Assembly (NCBI GenBank): GCA_026874595.1
Contig: CM049309.1
Coordinates: 22,881,033-22,945,032, forward strand
Reading direction: 5' to 3'
Source: Sipunculus nudus
Lineage: Eukaryota; Annelida; Sipuncula; Golfingiida; Sipunculidae
DNA length: 64,000 nt
Numbering within the stretch: position 1 is the first letter of the stretch; every line of letters begins with the position of its first letter. Under the pieces are notes generated by a model, which worked only from the letters and a program-made list of their open reading frames with translations, was not told the origin of the DNA and did not search any database. Of this stretch, positions 53,163 to 63,802 are shown piece by piece. A program made the position numbers and the translations under genes.

Positions 53163-53419
53163 AAGGTGGAAACATCAGTCATATGCTGATTCAAACTGTG
53201 CAAGCTAAATATTAATGAACATTATTTATACGGATACAGACATTCTGAAAGTATTAAGAGGAGCAGAAGCCCTGTATTTACAGGGTCGTGAAGAGTTGTG
53301 GCATGCTGTAGGAAAGGCATGGTCAGACCTGTCATTTATGTTCTCTTATTTCGGTCCTCATCGGGTGGTGCTCTCCTTTTGGCATTTACTCTTATCGTAC
53401 CATTGATTCACATATATGA

Positions 53420-54700
53420 AGCTTTCATATCATAGTAATCAATTTCTTAGTATATTAAATGGGTGAAAATTCAGTAAATTTGAGTAAGTTCAAGATGGCG
53501 TCTTTATCGAACTTCAAATTGGTCAATCGCAAAATTTTACAATTTGATGTGTTTGCATACATGGCTTAATATGCGTTACCCATTATCTCAGAAACACCAG
53601 CAGCCTTCAGCTTCAAATGTCATGGAGCATTGATAATGGGTCTGCTACGCGATTTTTAGCTACAGATGGCACCATCTGCATAAATAAGCATAAATATAAC
53701 ATTCATTTTGACGAAATTCCCTGGACTAAGGTCACAGTGAAATTGTACCTCTGGTAGTGCATTTTTTATTTAGTATTTGAAATTAAAAGAATAACGAAAG
53801 TAAAAGTTACAGAATGTGTCCTCCTAACGGACCGGTCGGTGACTTCTGGTCAACGAAGCTAAAAACTGTACATACAGACTTGATATTACATATTTTTATG
53901 AGAAAAAATGCACAAAGTCAAAAGAATGAGACCATAATAATGCAATCTTTAATGGTTCAGTAACATAAAATTATGTATTATATTAAAATTATGATTACTG
54001 TTTGTTTCTTCTAACCAAACTCTTAGGACAACATGGTGATACCGATACTTACATATTTTACCATGTCACATAATATACTTCACCAAAAGATACAAACATA
54101 ATGCATTTATATGTATGAGATAATTACTTGAATTCAAAGAATAATCGGTCGTGATTTGCGTCACTCGGGAATAAATTGTGAAAGCAACTGATTAAAAATG
54201 AGGTGTTACCGCAAACTAAGAACAATGGCAATCAAGCTACAAATTTAGAAAGAAATATAATGATCAATAACGATACACAGTTTCACTGAAAATATCCTTA
54301 ATCTCCATAAACTTTGAAAATGAGTATCTTTATGGGTTTGATACACAACACAAGGTCAGAGTATGCTTTCATGCAGAGTAGTTGGGTTAAGTTTTAAAAG
54401 TAAACAGTAAAATTATAAATTACTTAGAGAATACAAAACCAATCTCAAGTTGCTCTATATACGTGTTATAACCATGAACTTAGTCTACAATCTGACTTTC
54501 TTGTAGGTCCTGGGTATCAGTTTAATCTGGGTCCTTACACCTGAATTGTTTTTGTGTTCACTGACGAGAAATTATATAATAATGTTCACCACACTCTCAC
54601 TGATCAAATGGCCTCTCTGTGTGTATGGGTCCCGGCTCCAAGTTTAAGATATGTTTTCCTTGAAAAACATACACAATTGTCAGCTTATTTCATTGGCTTC
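53420..54700. other. Intergenic, downstream flank of the zinc-finger ORF
   Basis: No gene is recognised. The zinc-finger transcript (minus strand) would have its 3' UTR here. TTTATT (AATAAA on the minus strand) occurs near 53766, but I cannot choose a site. Confidence 0.3.
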
Positions 54701-54762
54701 TCAGTGGCTTTCTAAAGTGCTGTTAAAGAACATTCTTTCTTGAGAAGGTTTTTCCACGGTCA

Positions 54763-55698
54763 TTACATTTGAAAGACTCTTCTCCTGTGGATCATTTTGT
54801 GTATCAGGAAGTTGACTCTTTTCTGAGAACGTGTTAACAATTGTAATCTCGTTTGAATGGCTTTTGTGTGGGTCCTTGTGTGTTGCCTGAGGTTACACTT
54901 TCTTGAGAATGTTTTACTGCAGTCATTACATTTGAATGGCTTCTCTCCTGTGTGGGTCCTTGTGTGTCGCCTGAGAATACTCTTGCGTGAGAATCTTTTA
55001 CCGCAGTCAACACATTTGAATGGCTTCTCTCCTGTGTGGGTCATTGTGTGTCGCCTAAGCATACTCTTGAGTGAGAATGTTTTGCCACAGTCACCACATT
55101 TGAATGGCTTTTCTCCTGTGTGGGTCCTTCTGTGTTCAAGCAGCCTTCCCTTTCGTGAGAACATTCTACCACAGTCATCACATTTGAATGGCTTCAATCC
55201 TGTGTTGATCCTAGAGTGTTGCCTGAGGTTACACTTTCTTGAGAATGTTTTACCGCAAACATCACATTTGAATGGCTTCTCTCCTGTTTGGGTCCTTCTG
55301 TGTTCATGGAGCCTTCCCTTTCGTGAGAACATTCTACCACAGTCATCACATTTGAATGGCTTCTCTCCTGTGTGGGTCCTTCTGTGTTCATGGAGCCTTC
55401 CCTTTCGCGAGAACATCTGTCCACAGTCATCACATTTGAATGGCTTCTCTCCTGTGTGGGTCCTTGTGTGTCGCCTAAGATTACTCTTGCGTGAGAATCT
55501 TTTACCGCAGCCATCACATTTGAATGGCTTCTCTCCTGTGTGGGTCCTTGTGTGTCCAAGGAAGTGTTCTTTTCGTGAGAACATTCTACCACAGTCATCA
55601 CATTTGAATGGCTTCTCTCCTGTATGAACCCTTGCGTGTCGTAGGAGATCATCCTTTCGAGTGAATGTTTTACCACAGTCATCACATTTGAACGGCAT
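54763..55698 (-). CDS. C2H2 zinc-finger protein, ten tandem fingers, 311 aa
   Basis: Likely a DNA-binding nuclear regulator. Ten 28-residue C2H2 fingers are joined by TGEKPFKC linkers; the DNA units are close copies of 84 bp. Fingers 5 and 6 have lost the last His (RRTQ, SRIN). Helices are repetitive: R at -1 in all but finger 8 (Leu), fingers 4 and 5 share one set (R,G,R,E) and finger 7 has the same set, and fingers 6 and 10 share another (R,C,N,Q). After finger 10, small deletions scramble the frame, so the last ~34 residues are a broken finger; another broken finger lies beyond the stop at ~54725-54770. No KRAB, BTB or ZAD domain is visible. ATG at 55698 falls inside a linker (MPFKC), so the true start may lie upstream or in another exon. 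It may be a living gene or a young pseudogene. Confidence 0.8.
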   Translation of the reverse strand: MPFKCDDCGKTFTRKDDLLRHARVHTGEKPFKCDDCGRMFSRKEHFLGHTRTHTGEKPFKCDGCGKRFSRKSNLRRHTRTHTGEKPFKCDDCGQMFSRKGRLHEHRRTHTGEKPFKCDDCGRMFSRKGRLHEHRRTQTGEKPFKCDVCGKTFSRKCNLRQHSRINTGLKPFKCDDCGRMFSRKGRLLEHRRTHTGEKPFKCGDCGKTFSLKSMLRRHTMTHTGEKPFKCVDCGKRFSRKSILRRHTRTHTGEKPFKCNDCSKTFSRKCNLRQHTRTHTKAIQTRLQLLTRSQKRVNFLIHKMIHRRRVFQM

Positions 55699-55815
55699 CT
55701 GTCTTGCGTTTGTCCTTGCGTGTTCTATGAGAGAAACTTTTCGTTGGAAAGTATTACCACATTCTCTCCGTTTGAATGTTTTCCTGTCCGGGTATATCGA
55801 TCAGCAAAAGTAATA
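55699..55815 (-). pseudogene. Degenerate upstream finger in frame with the zinc-finger ORF
   Basis: The frame stays open upstream of the ATG and reads RTGKTFKRRECGNTFQRKVS, then LIEHARTNARQ. This is a C2H2 finger in which the first Cys and the last His are lost. A TAA closes the frame just beyond. The array once had at least one more N-terminal finger, or this is a weakly conserved coding part reached by splicing. Confidence 0.6.
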
Positions 55816-56020
55816 TAGGTACCTTAAGACCTCGGACCTTTTACATCTCGGCCCACTCGAAATAGGATCATTTCTGATCGGACCATTACGATCTCGGGCC
55901 ACTTGGCCGACGATCTCGGCCCACTTTATATCTGGCCATTACGAACTCGGACCACTTTGTGATCGGGCAACTACGATCTCGGACCTCTTTGTGATCGGGC
56001 AACTACGATTTCGGACCAAT
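55815..56020. repeat. CpG-rich short repeat 'acgatctcgg'
   Basis: Copies of 'cattacgatctcgg', 'cgacgatctcgg', 'actacgatctcgg' and 'actacgatttcgg', spaced ~25-40 bases, alternate with 'ccacttt' and 'gatcgggc'. It stands out from its AT-rich, CpG-poor neighbours and lies just upstream of the zinc-finger ORF. Confidence 0.75.
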
Positions 56021-56189
56021 GTAACATACATTCTTGCCAGCTTAAACTGTTAGGAAATAACCGATGATATGTTAACAATACGCGGCGATATTATTTCGTC
56101 TGAGAGCGATTCAGATATTTGTAATTCCACTTGGACAAGTTAGGCCTACGACATAGCTCACTATGTATATCAACTCAGAAAACAGATTT

Positions 56190-56191
<2 letters not shown>

Positions 56192-56222
<31 letters not shown>
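56192..56222. repeat. (AC)n microsatellite
   Basis: Fifteen uninterrupted AC units, then 'gcacac'. Confidence 0.95.
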
Positions 56223-56228
<6 letters not shown>

Positions 56229-56428
56229 TTAATTTATAAGAGTTTGTGTGAAAAGCCATATTTAAACTCAAAGAGAACTGACAAAGTTTTTTAGAATTTA
56301 ATAAATACAATATTAAAGGAGGTATAAAAACGAAATATGAAATATGAAATCAGGGGCGTCAATATAGGGAGGATGGGGGTATATATCCAACCCACTTTTT
56401 GGTAAGGGGGGATGGTCAATGTAATCAT

Positions 56429-56653
56429 CCCCCCCCCCCCCCCCCACTATTAAGAGAATAATATTTTTATATTTCAAATAAAATATATAAATTATAGACT
56501 TTGGTTCCATTTTTGATTTCACTATGAAATATTTATAGCTAAATGGTTTAGAATTAAACATTCACCTTTTTTTAAAAACCTTATAATAAATTGATATATA
56601 TTTGATAGGTGTCACACAGACAATAAATGGTATTTTTATATATAATATATATG

Positions 56654-56702
<49 letters not shown>

Positions 56703-56760
56703 TGTCTGTTTTATCCAAATTTTGACTACCTTCCACGCCTATCATCCCCCCCCCCCCCCC
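56429..56760. repeat. Poly-C and (TA)n tracts
   Basis: C homopolymers at 56429-56445 and 56746-56760 and a (TA)n run at 56657-56700. Reading frames across them are artefacts of low complexity. Confidence 0.9.
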
Positions 56761-57483
56761 TTGCGAGTCATCTCCCCACCCTGCGAGTCATCCCCCCCAC
56801 CCTTGAGAATAAATTGACGCCACTGTATGAAATATCTAAGTTTACGAAAATTGCATAAATGAGCATGTGTGAATCAAAGAATCGGAACAGGTGTATTGCT
56901 ATTACATATCTATACAATTAAACTGTACAAGATTATATATACAGAGTGAAAACAGTTTTAGTTTAGATATATACATGAAACAAAACAGTAGTTAATCAAC
57001 TAAAGAGTTACCATAAACTTATTTACACCAGATTTTACTCGCAAAAAAATTTTATAGCCTATATTAAACAATTCTTATTCAAAAATGCATTTTTTATTTT
57101 TTACCAAAAAATTACATACCAATTACCGGTGATAGTTTAGGAGAATATATCCTTAAAGGCAATTATTTTCCATCGGAAAGGCACCACTTATCAGTTTCTA
57201 TATATGAAAACTAACCTTACTATTGCAGTTAGCATAAATCCTTGGATGTGCCATATGGTTAAGCAGTCGTAAGCTGGGGCTGGTAGAGTCGGCTTGCTCT
57301 CCTCAGGAACTTCGTAGTTGAGATATCCCCCGCTTCGTACGCACTCCTAAGTTCAACTATTCAAAGTTCCTGATAGAAGAGGAGCTTGTCGGGCAAACGC
57401 AGCTTGTAAAATCCTCGGTCAACAATAAAACGTTGTTACTCAAAAAAACACTGTAGACTGAATGATGACTTGGTGGGTACTCA

Positions 57484-57486
<3 letters not shown>

Positions 57487-57555
<69 letters not shown>
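57487..57555. repeat. (AT)n microsatellite
   Basis: About 34 AT units. A minus-strand frame giving a Tyr-Ile run is spurious. Confidence 0.95.
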
Positions 57556-57557
<2 letters not shown>

Positions 57558-57929
57558 CCAGGGACTCAAAGTAACTGCACTGTGTTCTACCATTTTAATT
57601 TGTGCAGGTTCATGTCCTTGTGTAAAACGTTCTACTAGTACCATATTTTGTTGTGTATAACTGGTCAGAAACAGCTATATATCTGGTGCTATATGTGTTT
57701 ATCCATACTCTGCATCATCAAACAACGTGGTTGTACAAAAATAAGGAGAAACAAGATCAAACCTACAAACACAAATAACTTTAACTGAAATGAAAAATGA
57801 ACATTTACTATTAAATTATTGATTGCTGGCTCTGAAGGCAAAAAGTGCTCAAACATACCCCAAAACTCTAAGAATATATGTCAAAATGACCCAATTCCGG
57901 GTTTTTGGGGAGAACTTTTAAGGAACTCT

Positions 57930-58335
57930 CAGGAAGTCAAGTTAGAAGATTCTGGGTCCAAAGGTTATGATTTGTGCCCTGCTTTGGTATTAAATTTTTG
58001 GCCTCCCTGCATGTAAAGATTGCAAAATTCTCGGTCAAGTCATTACGATTTGTGACCAGATGACCAAATCTTTAAAGCTCTCAAAAACAGAGGAAAAATC
58101 GTAAACAATCTAAAAAATACAGGTGGTGCCACCAGACTGCAGAAACTGATGAAACATTACAGGCAATCATGAATCATGGTGATCAATGCATTAGTTGTTC
58201 AGATAATTGAGCTCTTGAATCCAATTTTCCATTATTCTGGGGGGGGGATAACTTCGAAGCCCCATAGGTCAGAGGTTATGGGTAATAGAGAACTAATTTC
58301 AGGTTTCCAAGGAGACTGTTCAAAGGTATTACAGG
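57930..58335. repeat. Dispersed repeat 'ggtccaatcattacgatttg' family, copy 1
   Basis: It contains 'aggtggtgccaccagactgc' at 58120 and 'gatcaatgcattagttgttc' at 58181. These recur at 59215-59310 and 61343-61555. The family shares GGTGGCGCCACC-like palindromes with the 279-bp array. No coding potential. Confidence 0.65.
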
Positions 58336-59118
58336 TGTCTCTTTTATTGTGCGCTGTTGACATTCTTATTCGTGTTAGGCAGGCCCTGGTATGTTGTGCG
58401 CGGTGATCTTACATGTGTCTGTTGGGCCGGCATAGTTCGTTGCCATGGGAGACGTGCGAGTTAGCCTGGCCCACGTGTGGGGTCTGAAGTAGCCCACGTG
58501 TTGGATCTGATGTGTAGAAACACAGCGTTCTTTGTTCTAGATGTTTCAAGTCTGTTCCTGTAACATGTGTATTGTTCTTAAGGATTTTCCATTTCTAGTA
58601 TTTTTGTATAAAAAGTTATAAATAGGGGCTGTGTTTAGAGCCGAGAGAGGACAGAGAGAAATATTCCAGCGGACACATTAGAGTGTGAGTAAGTTTGCGG
58701 ACCTTTTCGATAATTGCAGCACTTATAGATCTTCTTCGAACTTTGTAACAGATTTTATTCAGTCTTCAGTTTGCCTTTGGGATTATTGCCAGAACTTCAC
58801 TTTTGGATTACAACAGTTTGATTTCGAGATTTCATTGGAATATTATTCTCTGAGAAGATTTACGTGAACTGTTCATCTGGATTAAATGTTTTAAAGGATT
58901 TGTTGAGATGTGACAGTGGTGGTATCCAGAATCAGAGCCTAGGATCCGGACACTCTGGTACTGTACATTTTCATTGTTTAAATGTTTCATTGTATTGATT
59001 TAGTATATTGTAATATTAGGATTGTTTTAAGAATTAATTATAATTATTTGTTAACAAAAAACCACTGATTTCTATATTCATTCCCCTAGACATTTTATGC
59101 TGCCTAGTGTAACAGAAT
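58336..59118 (+). mobile_element. Possible solo LTR or promoter-bearing insertion
   Basis: It interrupts the surrounding repeat family: flanking sequence resumes at ~59123 with 'atctaa', then 'atttgtgccctgttaacag'. It contains a TATA-like 'tataaataggg' at 58617, a leader-like purine-rich stretch just after, and ends 'cctagtgtaaca'. It could begin at TGTCTC (58338) or TGTTGTG (58391). I found no convincing target-site duplication, so the LTR call is tentative. The 60-codon frame at 58685 is not supported. Confidence 0.35.
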
Positions 59119-59122
59119 CTAA

Positions 59123-59500
59123 TTTTTTAAACCAGTTATTTCGATTTGTGCCCTGTTAACAGATAATCTCATCTTTGAAGGGAAAAAAATTTAAAAAAAT
59201 GGAAAAAAATACAAATGGCGCAACCAGTCTACAGAAACTGATGAAATGCTCCTTGATCAATATCCATGCAAAGAATCATGGTGATCAATTCATTAGTTGT
59301 GCAGATACTTGAGCTTTTGTATCAAATTATACAAGGAGACTTTTCATGGGCCTCCCTGCATGTCAAGATGGAAGAATCTGGGTCCAATCATTACGATTTG
59401 TGCCCCGTTAACAGATGACCGCATCCTTTGAGGTCTCTAAAATAGAGAAACCAGACGACCATAGGTCGAACGCTTGCCGGAAATTGAAATGATAGACAGA
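59123..59500. repeat. Dispersed repeat family, copy 2
   Basis: It carries 'gatcaatatccatgcaaaga', 'atcaattcattagttgtgca', 'ggtccaatcattacgatttg' and 'tgccccgttaacagatgac', in the same order as the other copies. It ends at 'gacagacggacagcaggcag'. Confidence 0.65.
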
Positions 59501-59509
59501 CGGACAGCA

Positions 59510-60690
59510 GGCAGACAAAGCTAACAAGAAATTACGAACAGACAGACATACTGACAATGTGAGACAAGATTGAAACCAGGTGACTATACCTTGTTATGGA
59601 GAAGGATCAGAGGAAGAAAATCAGCTATAATTTATGTAATTGTGATTTGTAGTTTTGAAGATATGGCAAAAAAATTTTTTTAGGGGATGTTCGACTGCAG
59701 CGCCCTCTAGTGAACATATCCTAAAGACGACAAATGCGTTTCGTGATATTAGTGTATGACATAAGATGTCCTAGTTTTAAAGGGATTCTTCCAAATCTCT
59801 GACTTATTGAATGCCAAATGAGAGCTGCAAGAACCAGCAAGCAGGTGAATTTGAGGAAAACTGACAAACAGACAGACATACTGAAAAAGTGACAAATAAA
59901 TGAGACCAGTTGACTTTTTCAGGTTATTAAGAAGAACCAGAGGAAGAAAATAAGCCATAGTTTCTGAAATTTAGGTTTATAGTTATGGAGATATGGCTAA
60001 GAAATGATATGTAGGTGAGGGTCGAGTGCAGCCATATCCGGAATATGAAAAATACGTTTCGAGATATTAGTGTAAAACATAATATATACTAGTTCCAAAA
60101 GGATTCTTTCAAAACTGTTGCCTGCAGAATGCTATATGTGAGACGCAAAAACCAGCAAGCAGGCAAATTTGAGGACAACTGACAAACAGACAGACATACT
60201 GACAAGGTGACACAAGATTGTAACAAGATGACCAAACCACATTATGAAAAAAGACCAAGAGGAAGGGAGGGTCGTGTGCAGCGCCCCCTAGTGGCCATAT
60301 CCGGAAAATAAAAAATCTGTTTCGAGATATTACTGTTAGACTTAAGATGTAATAGTTTCAATAGGATTCTTTTTAAACTTTGGCTCGTAGAATGCTATAT
60401 GTGAGACGCAAGAGCAAGCAGGCGAATTTGAGGACAACTCACTAACAGACAGACATACTGACAAAGTGACACAAGATTGTAACAAGAAGACTAAACCAGA
60501 TTATGGAGAAGACTCAGAGGAAGTAAATAAGCTATAGTTTATGTATTTGAGGCGTACAGTTTTGGAGATATGGCCAAAACGTGATATGTTGAGGAGGTGT
60601 GCATCCAGCGCCCCCACGCGGCCGTATAAAAAATGAAAAAAACATTTCGAGATACTTGTGTAGGACTTAAGATATGTCAGTTTCAAAAAG
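59510..60690. repeat. ~260-330-bp degenerate array with CTCF-like motifs
   Basis: 'cagacagacatactga' recurs near 59540, 59871, 60189 and 60448, followed by 'aagattgtaacaagatgac', 'gagatatggc' and, in three copies, a CAGCGCCCCCTAGTGG-type segment (59698-59712, 60279-60294, 60606-60621). One copy (around 60026-60041) lacks exactly that core. Short frames here are noise. Confidence 0.8.
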
Positions 60691-61191
60691 ATTCCTGCAA
60701 CAATGTGGCCTCCAGGGCAAGATGAATGAAATCTCGAAATATCTCGTTTGACGAGATATTATACGAGATATTTCGAGACTTTTAATGCAACCTTTTAGTA
60801 CTAATTGAATGCTACCTAATGCAAACAACTAGACCTCTGAAGCTTCAAAACTGGCAAAGTTAAAAAAATGAGACCACTTTTCCCCCGAAAATGCGTTACC
60901 ATGGTTACCGCAGATTGAGTCAGCTACACACCAGAAGACAGGCCTTGGAATGACGATTAAAATGAGCTACAGTTGAAGTAGATACGACTAACAGTAACAC
61001 AGATATGAAGAAAAAAAAACTGTTTTTATACTTTTGTTGACCTTGACCTTGGCTTGACCTATATTGACCAAAATCAATGGGCTCCTGTCATTTTAAATTT
61101 TCCATCAACTGTGTAAGTTTGAAAGCGATTGCTGCAAAATAGCGACCTGTGGAGAGGGAACAGACAGAAAAACAAACAGACAGACAGACAA

Positions 61192-61325
61192 ACAGACATC
61201 CGCGACTGACCAACCAGCTTGCCGAAATCGGAGATTTCTGGCAAGTAACATACAGAAAAACAGACATCCGCGACTGACCAACCAGCATGCCGAAATCGGA
61301 GATTTCCGGCAAGCAACAAAAATGT
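61192..61325. repeat. 68-bp direct duplication 'acagacatccgcgactgacc'
   Basis: Two adjacent copies start at 61192 and 61260 and share 'cgactgaccaaccagc', 'tgccgaaatcggagattt' and 'ggcaag'. It is CpG-rich. Antisense frames across it are repeat-derived. Confidence 0.85.
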
Positions 61326-61334
61326 AAAAAATCG

Positions 61335-61815
61335 AAAAAATTCAGGTGGCGCCACCAGTCTGCAGATACTGCACTCTGTTGTTCGCCGTACTTCCGGCGC
61401 ATCAAATACCTATGTCGTGGGGATATCCTAGGGCTATAGATACATCCGAGCCTAATATCGATTGTCTCGCTAGATGAGGAGAGATGTTCCGATTGCAAAC
61501 ACTCAATGAACAATATCCATGCAAAGAATCAGGGTGATCAATGCATAAGTTGAACAGATACTTGATCCTTTGTATCAAATTTTCCATTATTCTTTGGTAA
61601 TTCGGAGCCCCATAGACTCGAGAATATGGGCAACAGAGACCCTTTACCAGGCTTCTAAGGAGATTTTTCATGGACCCCTCTGGATGTAAAGTTAGAGGAT
61701 TCCAGGTGAAGCGGTTGCGATCTGTGCTTTGTTAACAGACAGAGGGATGACCGAACTGACGACGGACAAAGAGAAATTTCTAAAGCTCAGATGACTTGCA
61801 GTCAGCTGAGCTTAA
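61335..61815 (-). repeat. Dispersed repeat, copy 3, ending in a hairpin
   Basis: It contains 'caggtggcgccaccagtctg', 'gatcaatgcataagttgaac' and 'gatctgtgctttgttaacag'. It closes with AAGCTCAGATGACT-TGC-AGTCAGCTGAGCTT at 61784-61813, a near-perfect hairpin. This is the reverse form of the AGCTCAGCTGACT hairpin seen at 32879, so it joins the two repeat groups into one family. Confidence 0.7.
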
Positions 61816-61866
61816 AATCACATTTGCCCTTATTAAATGAATTCCAAGATCGCTAACTGGTATACA

Positions 61867-61869
<3 letters not shown>

Positions 61870-61920
<51 letters not shown>
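61870..61920. repeat. (TA)n microsatellite
   Basis: About 25 uninterrupted TA units. Confidence 0.95.
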
Positions 61921-61923
<3 letters not shown>

Positions 61924-62317
61924 GATTTCTGAAGAGTATACAATTCTATATGCATTCCCTCATAGAGACCAAACTTCAACCAAGGGACCTGTTGGTCCAG
62001 GTGCTCAGCTCAAATGAATTATTAGAAAAGTATTAGTATCTCAACTGCGTGAATGTAATATATGTCCGTCTCAAAGCCCTTGTCCACATGTTTTTTTTCA
62101 CGATAATATAAACAGAATATTCTTTGAAAAGTCCTTTGGCCTATCAATAAGTAGATAAACAGATATTCCGCTTTTTCATTTTGTGTAAAGAAGTAATATA
62201 TCATGTAAAAAGTATTTATTTGCCGGGGTATTACGTTTTAATGCTGATGGACGGCGTCTTCCCGGCACTGCTTCCCGGAAAGTACATTTCTTCATGGTCA
62301 TGTTTCTTAGACAACAG

Positions 62318-62365
62318 TGACGTCACAATGATCGGTCGCGCATCACCTTCAATTTACTGACGTCA
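62318..62365 (+). promoter_or_regulatory. Candidate promoter with two CRE sites
   Basis: Perfect CREB/ATF sites TGACGTCA lie at 62318-62325 and 62358-62365, 40 bases apart, in a locally CpG-rich island ('ggtcgcgcatcacc'). No TATA box is clear. A splice donor about 100 bases downstream fits a promoter plus noncoding first exon. Confidence 0.5.
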
Positions 62366-62384
62366 TCGGCTTGTTTTTCATCAG

Positions 62385-62465
62385 TTTATCAGCGATGAAA
62401 AAAAAGTGGTTAAAGCGGTAACCTGTTTTGTCATATTTTGGATTACGCGTCTCATACAAAGCAAG
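62385..62465 (+). other. Possible noncoding first exon of a gene entering from the right
   Basis: The segment runs from shortly after the CREs to AAGCAAG|GTAAGG, a strong donor at 62465/62466. The start is a guess. Its partner exon may be 63803 onward. Confidence 0.3.
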
Positions 62466-63802
62466 GTAAGGCATTTTTTAGCCCATAAGAATGAACTCCT
62501 CAATTGCTTTTTTTTCAGTGACTGACGCATTGTGGAGTCCATAGATTCCACCTGCAGTTAACTGTGATTATAACACTCCATAAACAACTGTGAGATTTAA
62601 CATATATCCACTGATTAATGTTCAGTACATCTATTAGTGGGTGAGTTAAGTGCATAAAATAGGCTGTTGACTTCATTTCATGATGCAAAGGTCCCCTTTG
62701 GCATAAAAGTACCTTAGGGTCATAGGATTAAATTTATCCAAAGACACAAGTTAGATCTCCCTAAGTATGTGAAATATATGCAAATTATTCAAAATGGCCG
62801 CCGAAAATACTCCAAACCCCATATGCTTGCTGCTGTTACAGCTATAATGAGAAATGTTGTGTCAAAATATACATTTTCTTGGTCAAGGAATCCAATGAAA
62901 TAGGTTTCCCGATTGAGAAAACAATAATTTTCTCCTTAACATGAAAATCTGGGTTAAAATTGGCACATTTCATAAAATATCAGTGTTTTTTTTTATCAGG
63001 GTAACCTGAGACACTTGAGACATCTATGTCCTTGGCATTTGGGAGGTATTAAACAGTTGTGAATAGACCATGAAGACGCGTCTAATTGAACACAATCCTC
63101 AGTCGACATACATAGAGCATGAAACCAAAGGAAATTTAAAGCATTAACTAGAGAATTACTGGTACGTAGCAATTACTTAATCTGAGTTTAGGCAGTACAG
63201 CAAGACCATGGTATTACAAGGACAGATATACAGTTTTTTTTTCTTTTTTTTTTAAGAATCACCCAATGAAATACCCACATTCTTGCTCTTTCACCCGATC
63301 AAATACCCACACACGATGCTCTATTACTAGCAAATATACATAAGGCCTTGGTTGTGGTTTTTCCGCATGTACTGTTATTTCATTTATATACATTATCTGT
63401 GTAATACGGCATAAAATGACCTTTCTCGTAAGTACAGCATGCATGAGATATATATAAAACCAGAGTACCAGTACACACAGGAATGGGTAGACATTCCTGT
63501 AGGAGAACACAATAAAGTTGCCAATTGTGGTTCCTTCCCAGAATCTAAAATTTTGATTCGACAGAATATATTGCTTGAAATACATCTTATCTATCTCATG
63601 ATCTATCTCATGATGGCCAACCCATAATAGTAAATGATCAATGCTGAAAACAAAAAAGCCATCAGTTCTTGACATTCTTGGTGTTTATGCTTCGCCAATT
63701 AGTTTATTGTTTTATAGTGAAATATCCAAAAACTTTGTTCACATTTCTATTTTTTACAAGTAATGTTAGGGAACTGAAGGAATTAGATGTCTTATATTTT
63801 AG
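62466..63802. other. Putative intron between the candidate first and second exons
   Basis: AT-rich with no recognised element. The minus-strand 138-codon frame at 63259-63675 has no domain and a low-complexity composition, so I do not call it. Confidence 0.3.

Noticed and set aside
54857-55627. 256-codon plus-strand frame opposite the zinc-finger ORF
   Set aside because: It is the antisense shadow of the finger array; its periodic composition mirrors the fingers.
55194-55685. 163-codon second minus-strand frame in the zinc-finger region
   Set aside because: It is an alternative frame of the same 84-bp repeat with no C2H2 spacing.
57357-57644. 95-codon frame with a Tyr-Ile run
   Set aside because: It is produced by the (AT)n microsatellite.
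63259-63675. 138-codon minus-strand frame as a gene
   Set aside because: It is AT-driven composition rich in hydrophobic and aromatic residues, with no domain and no promoter or splice support.
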